NCBI GenBank assembly: GCA_945901045.1
Contig: CAMDKK010000048.1
Location: forward strand, 1-32,541
Reading direction: 5' to 3'
DNA: 32,541 bases
Source: Limnohabitans sp. Rim8
GTDB lineage: Bacteria > Pseudomonadota > Gammaproteobacteria > Burkholderiales > Burkholderiaceae_C
Positions 15,288 through 24,265 of this stretch are shown here, one piece after another (the first letter of the stretch is position 1; the number at the start of each line of letters is the position of its first letter). The position numbers were made by a program, and so were the translations under genes. The notes beneath the pieces were generated by a model that ran no database searches, was not told where the DNA came from, and worked only from the letters and a program-made list of their open reading frames with translations.

Positions 15288-17078
15288 ATGAGCTACATCG
15301 CGCCCCTCAAAGACATGCTCTTCAATATCGAGCATCTGGCACGCATTGAACAGATTGCACAGATACCCGGCTTTGAAGATGCGGGTCTTGAAACTGCACA
15401 AGCGGTGCTTGAAGAGTCTGCCAAACTCAACCAAGATGTGCTCTCTCCTTTGAACTGGGAGGGCGACAAAAATCCGTCTTTCCATAATGGTAGCGGGGTG
15501 ACCACCACGCCAGGCTTTAAGGTCGCCTACAAACAATACGCCGAGGGCGGTTGGCAAGGCCTGCAGCACCCGTTTGAATATGGCGGCCAGGGTTTGCCCA
15601 AAACGATTGGGGCGGCATGTTGCGAAATGCTCAATTCGGCCAACATGGCCTTTGCACTGTGCCCCTTGTTGACTGATGGGGCGATCGAGGCACTTTTAAC
15701 GGCGGGCTCGGACGAACTCAAAGCCACCTACCTTGAAAAACTGGTTTCTGGTGAATGGACCGGCACCATGAACCTCACGGAACCCCAAGCCGGCTCGGAT
15801 TTGGCGGCAGTGCGGACACGCGCCGAACCCCAGCCTGACGGCACGTTCAAGATTTTTGGCACCAAAATTTATATCACCTATGGTGAGCACGACATGGCCG
15901 ACAACATTGTCCACTTGGTGTTAGCCCGTGTCCAAGGTGCGCCTGAAGGCGTCAAGGGCATCAGCCTGTTTGTGGTGCCTAAATTCAGGGTCAAGGCCGA
16001 TGGCACATTGGGTGAGCGCAACGATGTGCACTGCGTGAGCATTGAGCACAAGATGGGCATCAAGGCCAGCCCGACTGCCGTGCTGCAGTTTGGTGACAAC
16101 GCAGATGCTGTCGGCTTTTTGGTCGGACAAGAAAACCGGGGCCTTGAATACATGTTCATCATGATGAACGCGGCCCGTTATGCGGTCGGCGTTCAAGGCA
16201 TTGCGATTGCGCAGCGCGCCTACCAAAAAGCCGTTGAATACGCCAAGGACCGAGTGCAAGGCCGTCCCGTGGACGGCAGCTTGCCTGGAGCAGGTGCCAT
16301 CATTCACCACCCTGATGTCCGCCGCATGTTGATGACCATGCGTGCCTACACCGAAGGCTGTCGCGCCATGGCTTCCACGGCGGCTGCCGCATACGATGCC
16401 TCGCACCACCATCCCGACGCAGAGGTTCGCAAGCAGAACCAGGCTTTTTATGAGTTCATGGTGCCCTTGGTGAAAGGATTCAGCACCGAGATGAGCCTCG
16501 AAGTGACCAGCCTGGGCGTGCAAGTGCACGGCGGCATGGGTTTCATCGAAGAAACAGGCGCAGCCCAGTACTACCGTGATGCCAAAATTTTGACCATCTA
16601 TGAGGGCACGACCGCCATTCAGGCCAACGACCTGGTGGGTCGCAAGACTTCGCGCGATGGGGGGCAAACCGCCAAAGCTTTGGCCGCGCAAGTGGCGCAA
16701 ACCGAAGCCGAATTGGCGGCATCGGCCAGTGGGGATGCCCACGTCATGGCCCAGCGCTTAAAGGCCGCACGCGAAGCATTCACAGAGGTGGTGGATTATG
16801 TGGCAGGCAACACCAAAGCCCATCCGAACGATGTGTTTGCCGGTAGCGTGCCCTACCTCATGCTGGCCGGTAATTTGATGGCGGGCTGGCAATTGGGCCG
16901 CGCCTTGTTGGTGGCATTGACACCCGAGGCCCAAGCCCAAGATGCGGCTTTCATGGCCGCCAAGGTAACGACGGCTCGTTTTTATGCCGACCACATTTTG
17001 TCTAAGGCACCCGGTATCCGAGACAGCATTGTGCATGGCGCTTCCAGCGTCAATGCGATGGCGTTGGAAGCCTTCTGA
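15288..17078 (+). CDS. Acyl-CoA dehydrogenase with C-terminal extension (DmdC/FadE-like)
   Basis: The protein has 596 residues, longer than the 380-400 of classical members, and belongs to the group with an extra C-terminal domain. GTMNLTEPQAGSDLAAVRT (about 159-177) and FGTKIYITYGEHD are flavin-contact regions. GGMGFIEETGAAQYYRDAKI lies at 420-439, and IYEGT carries E439, the usual catalytic base position. It oxidises an acyl-CoA to the 2-enoyl-CoA, passing electrons to ETF, encoded just upstream. Relatives include DmdC (methylmercaptopropionyl-CoA) and medium/long-chain enzymes; the substrate is not decided by sequence. The ribosome site is weak. Confidence 0.93.
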   Translation: MSYIAPLKDMLFNIEHLARIEQIAQIPGFEDAGLETAQAVLEESAKLNQDVLSPLNWEGDKNPSFHNGSGVTTTPGFKVAYKQYAEGGWQGLQHPFEYGGQGLPKTIGAACCEMLNSANMAFALCPLLTDGAIEALLTAGSDELKATYLEKLVSGEWTGTMNLTEPQAGSDLAAVRTRAEPQPDGTFKIFGTKIYITYGEHDMADNIVHLVLARVQGAPEGVKGISLFVVPKFRVKADGTLGERNDVHCVSIEHKMGIKASPTAVLQFGDNADAVGFLVGQENRGLEYMFIMMNAARYAVGVQGIAIAQRAYQKAVEYAKDRVQGRPVDGSLPGAGAIIHHPDVRRMLMTMRAYTEGCRAMASTAAAAYDASHHHPDAEVRKQNQAFYEFMVPLVKGFSTEMSLEVTSLGVQVHGGMGFIEETGAAQYYRDAKILTIYEGTTAIQANDLVGRKTSRDGGQTAKALAAQVAQTEAELAASASGDAHVMAQRLKAAREAFTEVVDYVAGNTKAHPNDVFAGSVPYLMLAGNLMAGWQLGRALLVALTPEAQAQDAAFMAAKVTTARFYADHILSKAPGIRDSIVHGASSVNAMALEAF

Positions 17079-17166
17079 TTCTTCACCCTCCATTGGGCTT
17101 GTCGCTTGACTGACAGGTCCTTTCATTGGCTTGCTTTGACAATGCCCCATTTAATCTGGAGACTTC

Positions 17167-18120
17167 ATGTCCAAATTGCCTTCGGTCCTGGCCCATTTGC
17201 CTTTTCCCGCTATCGCGTCACCCTTGTTCATCATCAGCAATCCCACGCTAGTGATCGAGCAGTGCAAGGCCGGTATTGTCGGATCCATGCCCGCCCTCAA
17301 CGCACGTCCTGCGGAGCAGCTTGAAGAGTGGTTGATCGAAATCACTGAAACATTGGACGCCTACAACAAGGCTCATCCCGATAAGCCAGCTGCACCGTAT
17401 GCCATCAACCAGATCGTGCACAAAAGCAATGACCGCCTCGAGCACGACATGGCGATGTGCGTCAAATACAAGGTGCCGATCATCATCACGTCCTTGGGTG
17501 CCAGAGAAGAAATCAACGAGGCCGCCCACAGTTATGGGGGCGTGGTCTTGCACGACATCATCAACAACAAACATGCACACAAAGCCATTGAAAAAGGCGC
17601 TGACGGGTTGATTGCTGTAGCTGCTGGCGCAGGTGGTCATGCGGGGGTTAAAAGTCCTTTTGCCTTGGTCCAGGAAATTCGGCAATGGTTTGATGGTCCT
17701 ATTGCCCTGTCAGGCGCCATTGCCACGGGGGATGCCGTTTTGGCGGCGCAAGCCATGGGCGCTGATTTTGGCTACATTGGCTCGGCTTTCATTGCCACGC
17801 ATGAAGCCCGTGCAGCAGATGGCTACAAGAATGCCATCGTGCAGAGCAATTCTGACGATATTGTGTACAGCAACCTGTTCACTGGGGTGCACGGCAACTA
17901 CCTGGCGCCTTCCATTCGGGCTGCCGGATTGGACCCGGACAACCTGCCGGTGTCTGATCCTTCAAAGATGAATTTTGGCGGTGATGCCAAGAAAGCCTGG
18001 AAAGATATTTGGGGATGTGGTCAAGGCATTGGCGCCATCACCGCGGTGCTTAGCACGGCCGAACTGGTTGCCAAATTGCGGAGCGAGTACATGGCAGCCA
18101 GGGCCCGTTTGGCACTTTAA
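17167..18120 (+). CDS. NMO/YrpB-type NAD(P)H-dependent flavin oxidoreductase
   Basis: The 317 residues fold as an FMN-binding TIM barrel of the 2-nitropropane dioxygenase (nitronate monooxygenase) group. Evidence is SPLFIISNPTLV near the start, IITSLGAREE, AAGAGGHAG with H158 near the flavin, and ALSGAIATGDAVLAAQAMGADFGYIGSAF for phosphate binding. Members oxidise alkyl nitronates or act as NAD(P)H-quinone or enoyl reductases, so the reaction is open. In Burkholderiales such genes often lie next to acyl-CoA dehydrogenase genes, as here (88-bp gap, same strand), hinting at a role in acyl-CoA metabolism (inference). Confidence 0.88.
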   Translation: MSKLPSVLAHLPFPAIASPLFIISNPTLVIEQCKAGIVGSMPALNARPAEQLEEWLIEITETLDAYNKAHPDKPAAPYAINQIVHKSNDRLEHDMAMCVKYKVPIIITSLGAREEINEAAHSYGGVVLHDIINNKHAHKAIEKGADGLIAVAAGAGGHAGVKSPFALVQEIRQWFDGPIALSGAIATGDAVLAAQAMGADFGYIGSAFIATHEARAADGYKNAIVQSNSDDIVYSNLFTGVHGNYLAPSIRAAGLDPDNLPVSDPSKMNFGGDAKKAWKDIWGCGQGIGAITAVLSTAELVAKLRSEYMAARARLAL

Positions 18121-18150
18121 TATGCCTGTTTTTGCGCGCTGCGCAGTGAT

Positions 18151-19335
18151 GTGACTTTGTTGGATTCCGCTCCCAAATTGTCTCAAGACTCAGCCCCCTC
18201 AGCGGGGGGGCGTTGGTTTATTCTGGATGTTTTCAAGGCGATCGGATGCCTCGTCATCGTCTGGCATCATCTGTCGGTTTACAGTCCGATGTTCGAGCGC
18301 GCGATGTTGTTGGCCCCAGTGCAATTGGCGGCACTGTACAACCATGGTCAACTGGCTGTTCAAGCTTTTTTGGTGGTGGGCGGCTTTCTGACTGCCAGTC
18401 AATTTTTGCGTGTGCTGCCTGCAAACGTACAAGGATTACCGGCACATTTTTCACTGCTGCGATTGCTGTGGAAAAGATTATTGCGCTTGGTGATTCCTTT
18501 GATGGCTGCACTGGCTTTGACAGTCTGCGTCACTGCCTTGGTTCGACCTTGGTATCCCCATTCTTCATTGTCGGGCTTACCGACTTTGTGGGGCATGGTC
18601 GTGCACCTGCTGATGTTGCAAGACCTTGCGGGCGTGCAAGCCTTGTCTGCCGGTATTTGGTATGTGGCCATCGATTTTCAGTTGTATGCGCTGGCTTTAT
18701 TGACCGTGTGGGTGGCAGCGAAAATGCAGGCATGGCAACCCAGAGTCAAGCTTAGGGGAGCCATGGTTTTACTCTGGTTGTTTTTGACGGCGTTGTCTTT
18801 AGGATGGTGGAACCGGCACAGCAACATGGATGTCCAGGGCTTGTATTTTTTTGGCTCCTATGGCTTGGGTATGTTGGCTTACCGTGTGCGTTTGAGCCGA
18901 GTCACAGTTAAAGGGTGGGTCATCATTTTTATTCTGGGTTTGATGGCACTGTGGCTGGAACCCCGCTTGCGGATTGGCTTGGCTTGGGGAATGGCCTTGA
19001 TATTGGCCATCTGGCCTGAACCCGATAAAACTGTCACTGAAAGGTCTTGGATACTGAGTTTGAGAAGAGCTTTGAGCACAATTGCGCTGCGATCTTACTC
19101 CCTGTTTTTAACGCATTTTGCAATCAGTTTGATGGTCAGCGCTGTTTGGTTCCATGCGGGTTGGCAGGACCCGTGGATCAACTTGCTGGGCCTGTTGCTG
19201 GCGTTCGCATTGTCATTGATGGCCGGTTACGGGATGTACCGTTGGGTTGAAAGTCGGCCTGCCACCTGGCAACACCTCTTGGTGTGGCAGATGGTGTTTG
19301 TACTCAGTGGGCTGGCCGTCATGGCCTTGACTTGA
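18151..19335 (+). CDS. Membrane acyltransferase, acyltransferase-3 family (OafA-like)
   Basis: The 394 residues contain about ten hydrophobic helices. The N-terminal FILDVFKAIGCLVIVWHHLS has the conserved histidine after the first helix, as in OafA/YrhL/NodX enzymes, and HGQLAVQAFLVVGGFLTASQFL corresponds to the usual 'GVxxFFVLSGFL' segment. These inner-membrane proteins move acetyl or other acyl groups to sugars or lipids facing the periplasm. The start is a GTG at 18151 with no clear ribosome site. It lies 30 bp after the flavoprotein gene and is convergent with cphA (three bases between stops). The substrate is unknown. Confidence 0.85.
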   Translation: MTLLDSAPKLSQDSAPSAGGRWFILDVFKAIGCLVIVWHHLSVYSPMFERAMLLAPVQLAALYNHGQLAVQAFLVVGGFLTASQFLRVLPANVQGLPAHFSLLRLLWKRLLRLVIPLMAALALTVCVTALVRPWYPHSSLSGLPTLWGMVVHLLMLQDLAGVQALSAGIWYVAIDFQLYALALLTVWVAAKMQAWQPRVKLRGAMVLLWLFLTALSLGWWNRHSNMDVQGLYFFGSYGLGMLAYRVRLSRVTVKGWVIIFILGLMALWLEPRLRIGLAWGMALILAIWPEPDKTVTERSWILSLRRALSTIALRSYSLFLTHFAISLMVSAVWFHAGWQDPWINLLGLLLAFALSLMAGYGMYRWVESRPATWQHLLVWQMVFVLSGLAVMALT

Positions 19336-19338
19336 GCT

Positions 19339-21906
19339 TCAACCGACCTGCACTTTTTGGCCAATATACGCCAAAGATTCTTCAACCTGATCAATTAAAA
19401 TAAGGCACAAGTCGCCAGGTTCCAAGCGGGCCATGGCGTTGTCGATGGCATTGAATTCACCGCGAATTTCGTCGATTCCTTGGGTACGCTCAGCCCCTTT
19501 CAAGCCTTCACGCAAGAGCTTCAAAACCTCACCATCTTCACGCCCGCGTTGACAGGCATCTTGGTAAAGAATGACATTGTCAAATGCTTGACCCAGAATG
19601 CGGGTTTGGTCTCTGATATCTTGGTCACGCCGATCGCCCGCTCCACTGATGACGACGGACCGTGTGGCTGCAGGCATGTTGTCGACTGCGTTGACCAAGG
19701 CTTGAATGGCGTCGGGGTTGTGGCCGTAGTCGGCAATGACGGTCGCACCCCGGTAGTCAAATACATTGAACCTTCCAGGTACACCTTGTACATCGCTGAT
19801 GAAGGTGGCCAGACCTTGACTGATGTTCTCCCAAGACAAATTGATGGCCCAAGCAGCCGCTACAGAAGCCATGACATTTTCAGTCTGAAATCCGATTTGA
19901 CCTTGTCGAGTCAGCGGGACGTTGGCCAGTGGCACACGGTATATTTTTTTGCCTTCCTGAGCCACGATGTGGTCATTCTCAACAAATACCACGCGTTTGC
20001 CTTGGGCCCGGTGCGTAGCCAAGACGGGATGTTGGGGGTCTTGGGCAAAAAAGGTCACGCTGCCAGGGCAATGCTTGGCCATTGCAGCAACAGAAGGATC
20101 GGTGGCATTGAGTACGGCCATGCCATCGGCGGCTACATTCAGCACAATCACCCGTTTAAGGACGGTCAGATCTTCCAATGTGGTGATGTAATTCAAACCC
20201 AAATGGTCGCCGGACCCTATGTTCGTCACGATGGCCACTTTGCAGCGATCAAAGGCCAAGCCTTCTCGCAGCATACCGCCTCGTGCTGTTTCAAAAACAG
20301 CAGCGTCCACATCAGGGTGCATCAGCACATTGCGGGCGCTGCGGGGACCGCTGCAGTCCCCATCGTCAATTTGGCGTCCATTGACATACACGCCGTCGGT
20401 GTTGGTCATGCCTACCCGCATACCCTGCGTTTTGAGCAGGTGCGAGGTCAATCGGACCGTGGTGGTTTTGCCATTGGTGCCGGTGACTGCAATCACTGGG
20501 ATACGGCCATCATCACCGGGCTTGAACATGCTTTCGATGACAGCCTTGCCGACGTTGCGGCCCTTGCCAAATGAGGGACTGATGTGCATGCGCAGACCTG
20601 GTGCAGCGTTGACTTCGACAATGCCACCTTGCTGCTCTTCCAAGGGTCGCAACAGAGATTCGGAGACGACGTCTACGCCGCAAATGTCAACCCCCACCAT
20701 CATTGCTGCGGCCACTGCGCGTGCGGCTACCTCAGGGTGAACGTCGTCAGTCACATCGGTGGCGGTACCGCCCGTCGACAAGTTGGCGTTGTTGCGTAAA
20801 ATAACGCGTAGGCCTTTTTCTGGCACCGATTCAGCTTGAAGCTCTTGTTGGGCCAAGCGCGCAATCGCAATGCCATCAAATTTTATTTTGGTCAGCGAAG
20901 TAGAGTGTCCGTCACCTCGACGAGGGTCGGCATTGACCAGATTTACCAACTCCTTAACGGTGTGCACGCCGTCACCCACCACCAAGGGGGGTTCTCGCCT
21001 GGCTGCAGCAATCAGTTTATTGCCCACGACCAACAAGCGGTAATCCTGGCCGGGCAGAAACCTCTCGACCATGACTTCACCATAGTAGGCAGCGGTTTCG
21101 TAAGCCACCTCAAAATGTTCTTGCGAGACGATGTTCACGGTCACGCCTTTGCCCTGGTTTCCGTCTTGGGGCTTGACGACCACTGGCAGCCCGATGTCTT
21201 GCGCAATAACCCAAGCTTGCGCTAAATTTTGCGCGGGTTTTCCAACAGGTACTGGCACGCCAGCGGCGATCAGCAGAGATTTGGTCAGGTCTTTGTCTTG
21301 TGCAATCGATTCGGCGATGGCACTCGTACTGTCGGTCTCAGCGGCCTGAATACGGCGCTGCTTGGAGCCCCAGCCAAATTGAACCAGACTGCCATCCGTT
21401 AACCGACGATAGGGAATCCCACGAAGCACCGCCGCGTCCACGATGGAACCTGTTGAAGGCCCTAACCTGACATCTTCGTCAAGCTCACTCAATTGCACCA
21501 GGGCTCCAGCCAAATCAAAAGATTTACCGGCCTTGGCAGCCTTGCAAAGTTGCATCGCCAATTCAAGTGCCAGACGGCCAACCGCTTCTTCTGTGTACTG
21601 CACCACGACTTGATAAACACCCGGCTCTTGGGTCACAGTGGTGCGGCTGAAGGTCACAGGACACCCAGCCTGTGCTTGCAAACCCAGGGTTATTTTTTCC
21701 AGGGCGTGCGCCATGCTGGCTTGTTCCCCGGGGCGGGAACCTTCAATGAAAGCCAATGCCGGAAAAATGCGACGCAGTTGTTTTTCAAAAGGACTGCCAG
21801 GCACGATGTCACGGTCTGGCGTCATGCAGGTGACGATGACTTCCACGCTGGTGTGACGACTCCACAAATTGGGCCCGCGAAGTGCACGAATTCTTGAGAC
21901 TTCCAT
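19339..21906 (-). CDS. cphA: Cyanophycin synthetase
   Basis: The 855-residue product starts MEVSRIRALRGPNLWSR, the usual CphA opening; the ATG at 21906 has AGGA ten bases upstream, while a longer frame to 22131 only runs into cphA'. Domains: N-terminal region (1-160), ATP-grasp (about 215-470, with GNQGKGV and EVNAAPGLRMH), which adds aspartate, and a Mur-ligase-like half with P-loop GTNGKTT (G476-T482, K480), ETARGGMLREGL and ADYGHNPDAI (about 720-730), which adds arginine. All key motifs look intact, so it should make the Asp-Arg storage polymer from ATP and both amino acids. It lies 32 bp after cphA' on the same strand. No cyanophycinase gene is in the window. Confidence 0.95.
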   Translation of the reverse strand: MEVSRIRALRGPNLWSRHTSVEVIVTCMTPDRDIVPGSPFEKQLRRIFPALAFIEGSRPGEQASMAHALEKITLGLQAQAGCPVTFSRTTVTQEPGVYQVVVQYTEEAVGRLALELAMQLCKAAKAGKSFDLAGALVQLSELDEDVRLGPSTGSIVDAAVLRGIPYRRLTDGSLVQFGWGSKQRRIQAAETDSTSAIAESIAQDKDLTKSLLIAAGVPVPVGKPAQNLAQAWVIAQDIGLPVVVKPQDGNQGKGVTVNIVSQEHFEVAYETAAYYGEVMVERFLPGQDYRLLVVGNKLIAAARREPPLVVGDGVHTVKELVNLVNADPRRGDGHSTSLTKIKFDGIAIARLAQQELQAESVPEKGLRVILRNNANLSTGGTATDVTDDVHPEVAARAVAAAMMVGVDICGVDVVSESLLRPLEEQQGGIVEVNAAPGLRMHISPSFGKGRNVGKAVIESMFKPGDDGRIPVIAVTGTNGKTTTVRLTSHLLKTQGMRVGMTNTDGVYVNGRQIDDGDCSGPRSARNVLMHPDVDAAVFETARGGMLREGLAFDRCKVAIVTNIGSGDHLGLNYITTLEDLTVLKRVIVLNVAADGMAVLNATDPSVAAMAKHCPGSVTFFAQDPQHPVLATHRAQGKRVVFVENDHIVAQEGKKIYRVPLANVPLTRQGQIGFQTENVMASVAAAWAINLSWENISQGLATFISDVQGVPGRFNVFDYRGATVIADYGHNPDAIQALVNAVDNMPAATRSVVISGAGDRRDQDIRDQTRILGQAFDNVILYQDACQRGREDGEVLKLLREGLKGAERTQGIDEIRGEFNAIDNAMARLEPGDLCLILIDQVEESLAYIGQKVQVG

Positions 21907-21938
21907 GAGCCGGTGTTCCTGGTATGAGAGGCTGTGTG

Positions 21939-24188
21939 TCAGTGTGTGGTCGGGCTTTGTCCAAAGCTTTTGACGCCGGCACGTATCAGGTCTTTGGAAA
22001 TATCCAAAGCCCAAGCCGCGCTGGCAGCGGCCAGTAAATCGTTGCGTGACAACTGGTGAATTTTGATGATCTTGCTTGTGGTTGTGGCGGCCAGGCTGAA
22101 TAGCTCGGTTTCCTGGTTGCCTTGCGCCCATATCACTTGATTGCCTCTGGCAAAAACTACTTTGCCCTCTTTCGCACGATGTGCTTGCAATGTGGGATGG
22201 GCTTCATTTTGGGCGTAGAAAATAACTTCGCCATCGCAGTAGTTGGCCAAAGCAGCGACTTGCTCGTCTTGTGCATTCAACACAGCGACTCCGTTGGGCA
22301 ATACAACGTCGATTTGAGTGCGCACAAAGCCCGGCATTTGGGCATCCGTGTGGACAAATAAATCTTGCAGGCCTTCGGCTTTTGGCATGCTGGTGACCAA
22401 GCCGATTTGGCAGCGGTCATAGGGCAGGCCTTCGGTCAGCAAATGGCGGGCTGTGGTTTCAAATACCGCTGCCTGAACGGCACGGTTGATGAGCAGGCGT
22501 TGTGCCGTTTCCCAACCCATGGCGCTGTTTTTTTGTAAACGGCGATTGCCTAAAAACAAACCGCAGGCGCAGGCCAAGCCCGTTTCCAGACCTTTCAGGT
22601 GAAGCAACCAGGCGATCAATTTGGCGGGACCCGTGGTGTCGCCGTTGCCCATCAGGCCAACCACTGGAATGCGACCCGCCTCGTCAGAGTTGAACAAATG
22701 CCGGACAATTGCTTCGCCTACGGGTCGGGCTTTGCCTGACGCTGGTTTGAGGTGCATCAGCAGACCCGGGCCGGCATTGACCTCGACAATGGCACCACCT
22801 TGAGCCTTGAGGGGTTTTGAAATATCTTTCACAACCAAGTCGACTCCGGCAATGTCCAAACCCACAACACGTGCGGCCAAAGCAACCAGCTCCGCCACAT
22901 CGGGATGCACCAAGTCCGTCACGTCCATGGCCATGTTGCCAGTCCGCATCACCAGGACCTGCTGACCCAGGCTTGGCACGCTGTTGTGCAACAATCCCTG
23001 CCGTTGCAACTCGAGTACGGCTGTCGGGTGATCGTCCAAACGGACCGTGTCCAAGGGGAAATCCTCTTCTTCACCCCGGCGAGGGTCTGAATTGATTTGC
23101 AGTTCGATCAATTCCTCAATGGTTGAAACGCCATCACCGATCACATGAGCCTGCTCGCCTTTGTTGGCCGCCACCACGCGGCCACCGACGACCAGCAAAC
23201 GGTGCTCGTCGCCCAAAATGTGCCGCTCAACCAGGACTTCGCTGCCCTCGGCCAAGGCCAATGCATAAGCAGATTCAATTTCAGCTTGGCTTGTCAATTC
23301 AAGCGAAACGCCGCGCGCATGGTTGCCGTCGGTGGGTTTGACGCACACGGGCAAGCCAATGTCCAGGGCGGCTTCCCAGGCCTGCGCCGGCGACTTGACA
23401 ATCTGGCCCTGCGGTACCGGGACGCCACAGGTGGCCAACAAGGTTTTGGTCAGGTCTTTGTCTTTGGAGATGCTTTCAGCGATGGCGCTGGTTTGATCGG
23501 TTTCAGCCGTCCAGATGCGGCGTTGGCTGGCACCGTGGCCCAATTGCACCAAATTCCCATCGTTCAAGCGAATGTGTGGGATGTCCAATTCGGCTGCCGC
23601 ATCGACGATGCAGGCGGTGCTGGGGCCAATGCACAAAGAGTCGACCATCTGTGTCAAGTCAGCAATCGCGCTGCCCACATCAAAATGACGGTCGGCAATG
23701 GCAGCCAAAATCAGGTCACGGCCATAAGAGAGTGCTTTTTGACTCACTTCAGGATGGCGCGTGCGGATCACAACTTTGTAAATGCCGCGTGGGCCTGCTT
23801 CGCGCGCTTTGCCAAAGCCTGTTTGCATGCCAGCGCGGCTTTGCAATTCGAGCGCAACATGCTCGAGAATGTGTCCAGGCCATGTACCTTCTTCTAAGCG
23901 TTGGATGAACCCGCCTACTTCCCCCACGCTGCAACGGTGCTCTTCCAAGCCGGGCAGCCAGGCCGTCAAGCGCGCCACAAAGCCGGGCAGGGTGTTAGAG
24001 GGGCAATCCTCCAGAGTACCGATGTCTATCCAGGTTTCCAACACGGGCCGGTAGGTCCATATATTGGGGCCGCGAAGGTAGGTGGTACGCAGGAATTGGA
24101 TAGAGAATTCGGGTGAGCGATACAATGACCGAACAGAGGCTCGATGAGCGCCCGACTCGGCAACTAACGCTGAATTAACAAGGTGCAT
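21939..24188 (-). CDS. cphA': Cyanophycin synthetase paralogue CphA', Mur-ligase half degenerate
   Basis: The 749-residue product has FLRTTYLRGPNIWTYRP near the start and a full ATP-grasp (DGNHARGV, VEVNAGPGLLMHLKP). In the second half the P-loop of CphA (GTNGKTT) is replaced by MGNGDTTG, one residue shorter and with D517 in place of the lysine. ETARGGM has become ETTARHL. The protein stops about 160 residues early, lacking the ADYGHNPDAI region. It therefore probably cannot add arginine on its own. Cyanobacterial CphA2, which polymerises beta-Asp-Arg dipeptides, is a functional parallel, though not shown to be the same enzyme. The ATG at 24188 is chosen from weak evidence. The gene is followed by cphA and is divergent from the ABC transporter gene. 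Confidence 0.88.
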   Translation of the reverse strand: MHLVNSALVAESGAHRASVRSLYRSPEFSIQFLRTTYLRGPNIWTYRPVLETWIDIGTLEDCPSNTLPGFVARLTAWLPGLEEHRCSVGEVGGFIQRLEEGTWPGHILEHVALELQSRAGMQTGFGKAREAGPRGIYKVVIRTRHPEVSQKALSYGRDLILAAIADRHFDVGSAIADLTQMVDSLCIGPSTACIVDAAAELDIPHIRLNDGNLVQLGHGASQRRIWTAETDQTSAIAESISKDKDLTKTLLATCGVPVPQGQIVKSPAQAWEAALDIGLPVCVKPTDGNHARGVSLELTSQAEIESAYALALAEGSEVLVERHILGDEHRLLVVGGRVVAANKGEQAHVIGDGVSTIEELIELQINSDPRRGEEEDFPLDTVRLDDHPTAVLELQRQGLLHNSVPSLGQQVLVMRTGNMAMDVTDLVHPDVAELVALAARVVGLDIAGVDLVVKDISKPLKAQGGAIVEVNAGPGLLMHLKPASGKARPVGEAIVRHLFNSDEAGRIPVVGLMGNGDTTGPAKLIAWLLHLKGLETGLACACGLFLGNRRLQKNSAMGWETAQRLLINRAVQAAVFETTARHLLTEGLPYDRCQIGLVTSMPKAEGLQDLFVHTDAQMPGFVRTQIDVVLPNGVAVLNAQDEQVAALANYCDGEVIFYAQNEAHPTLQAHRAKEGKVVFARGNQVIWAQGNQETELFSLAATTTSKIIKIHQLSRNDLLAAASAAWALDISKDLIRAGVKSFGQSPTTH

Positions 24189-24265
24189 GGGTTCAGTCCC
24201 GGCCGCTTCTGTTGCTGTTTTTATACGCCGCCATTGCTGACGTGGCTCTTGTTGCAAAATTCCAA

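Noticed and set aside
19480-20574. A 364-codon open frame opposite cphA, and similar long frames opposite dnaK and dnaJ
   Set aside because: They are antisense shadows of strongly conserved genes, caused by codon bias, and match no family.
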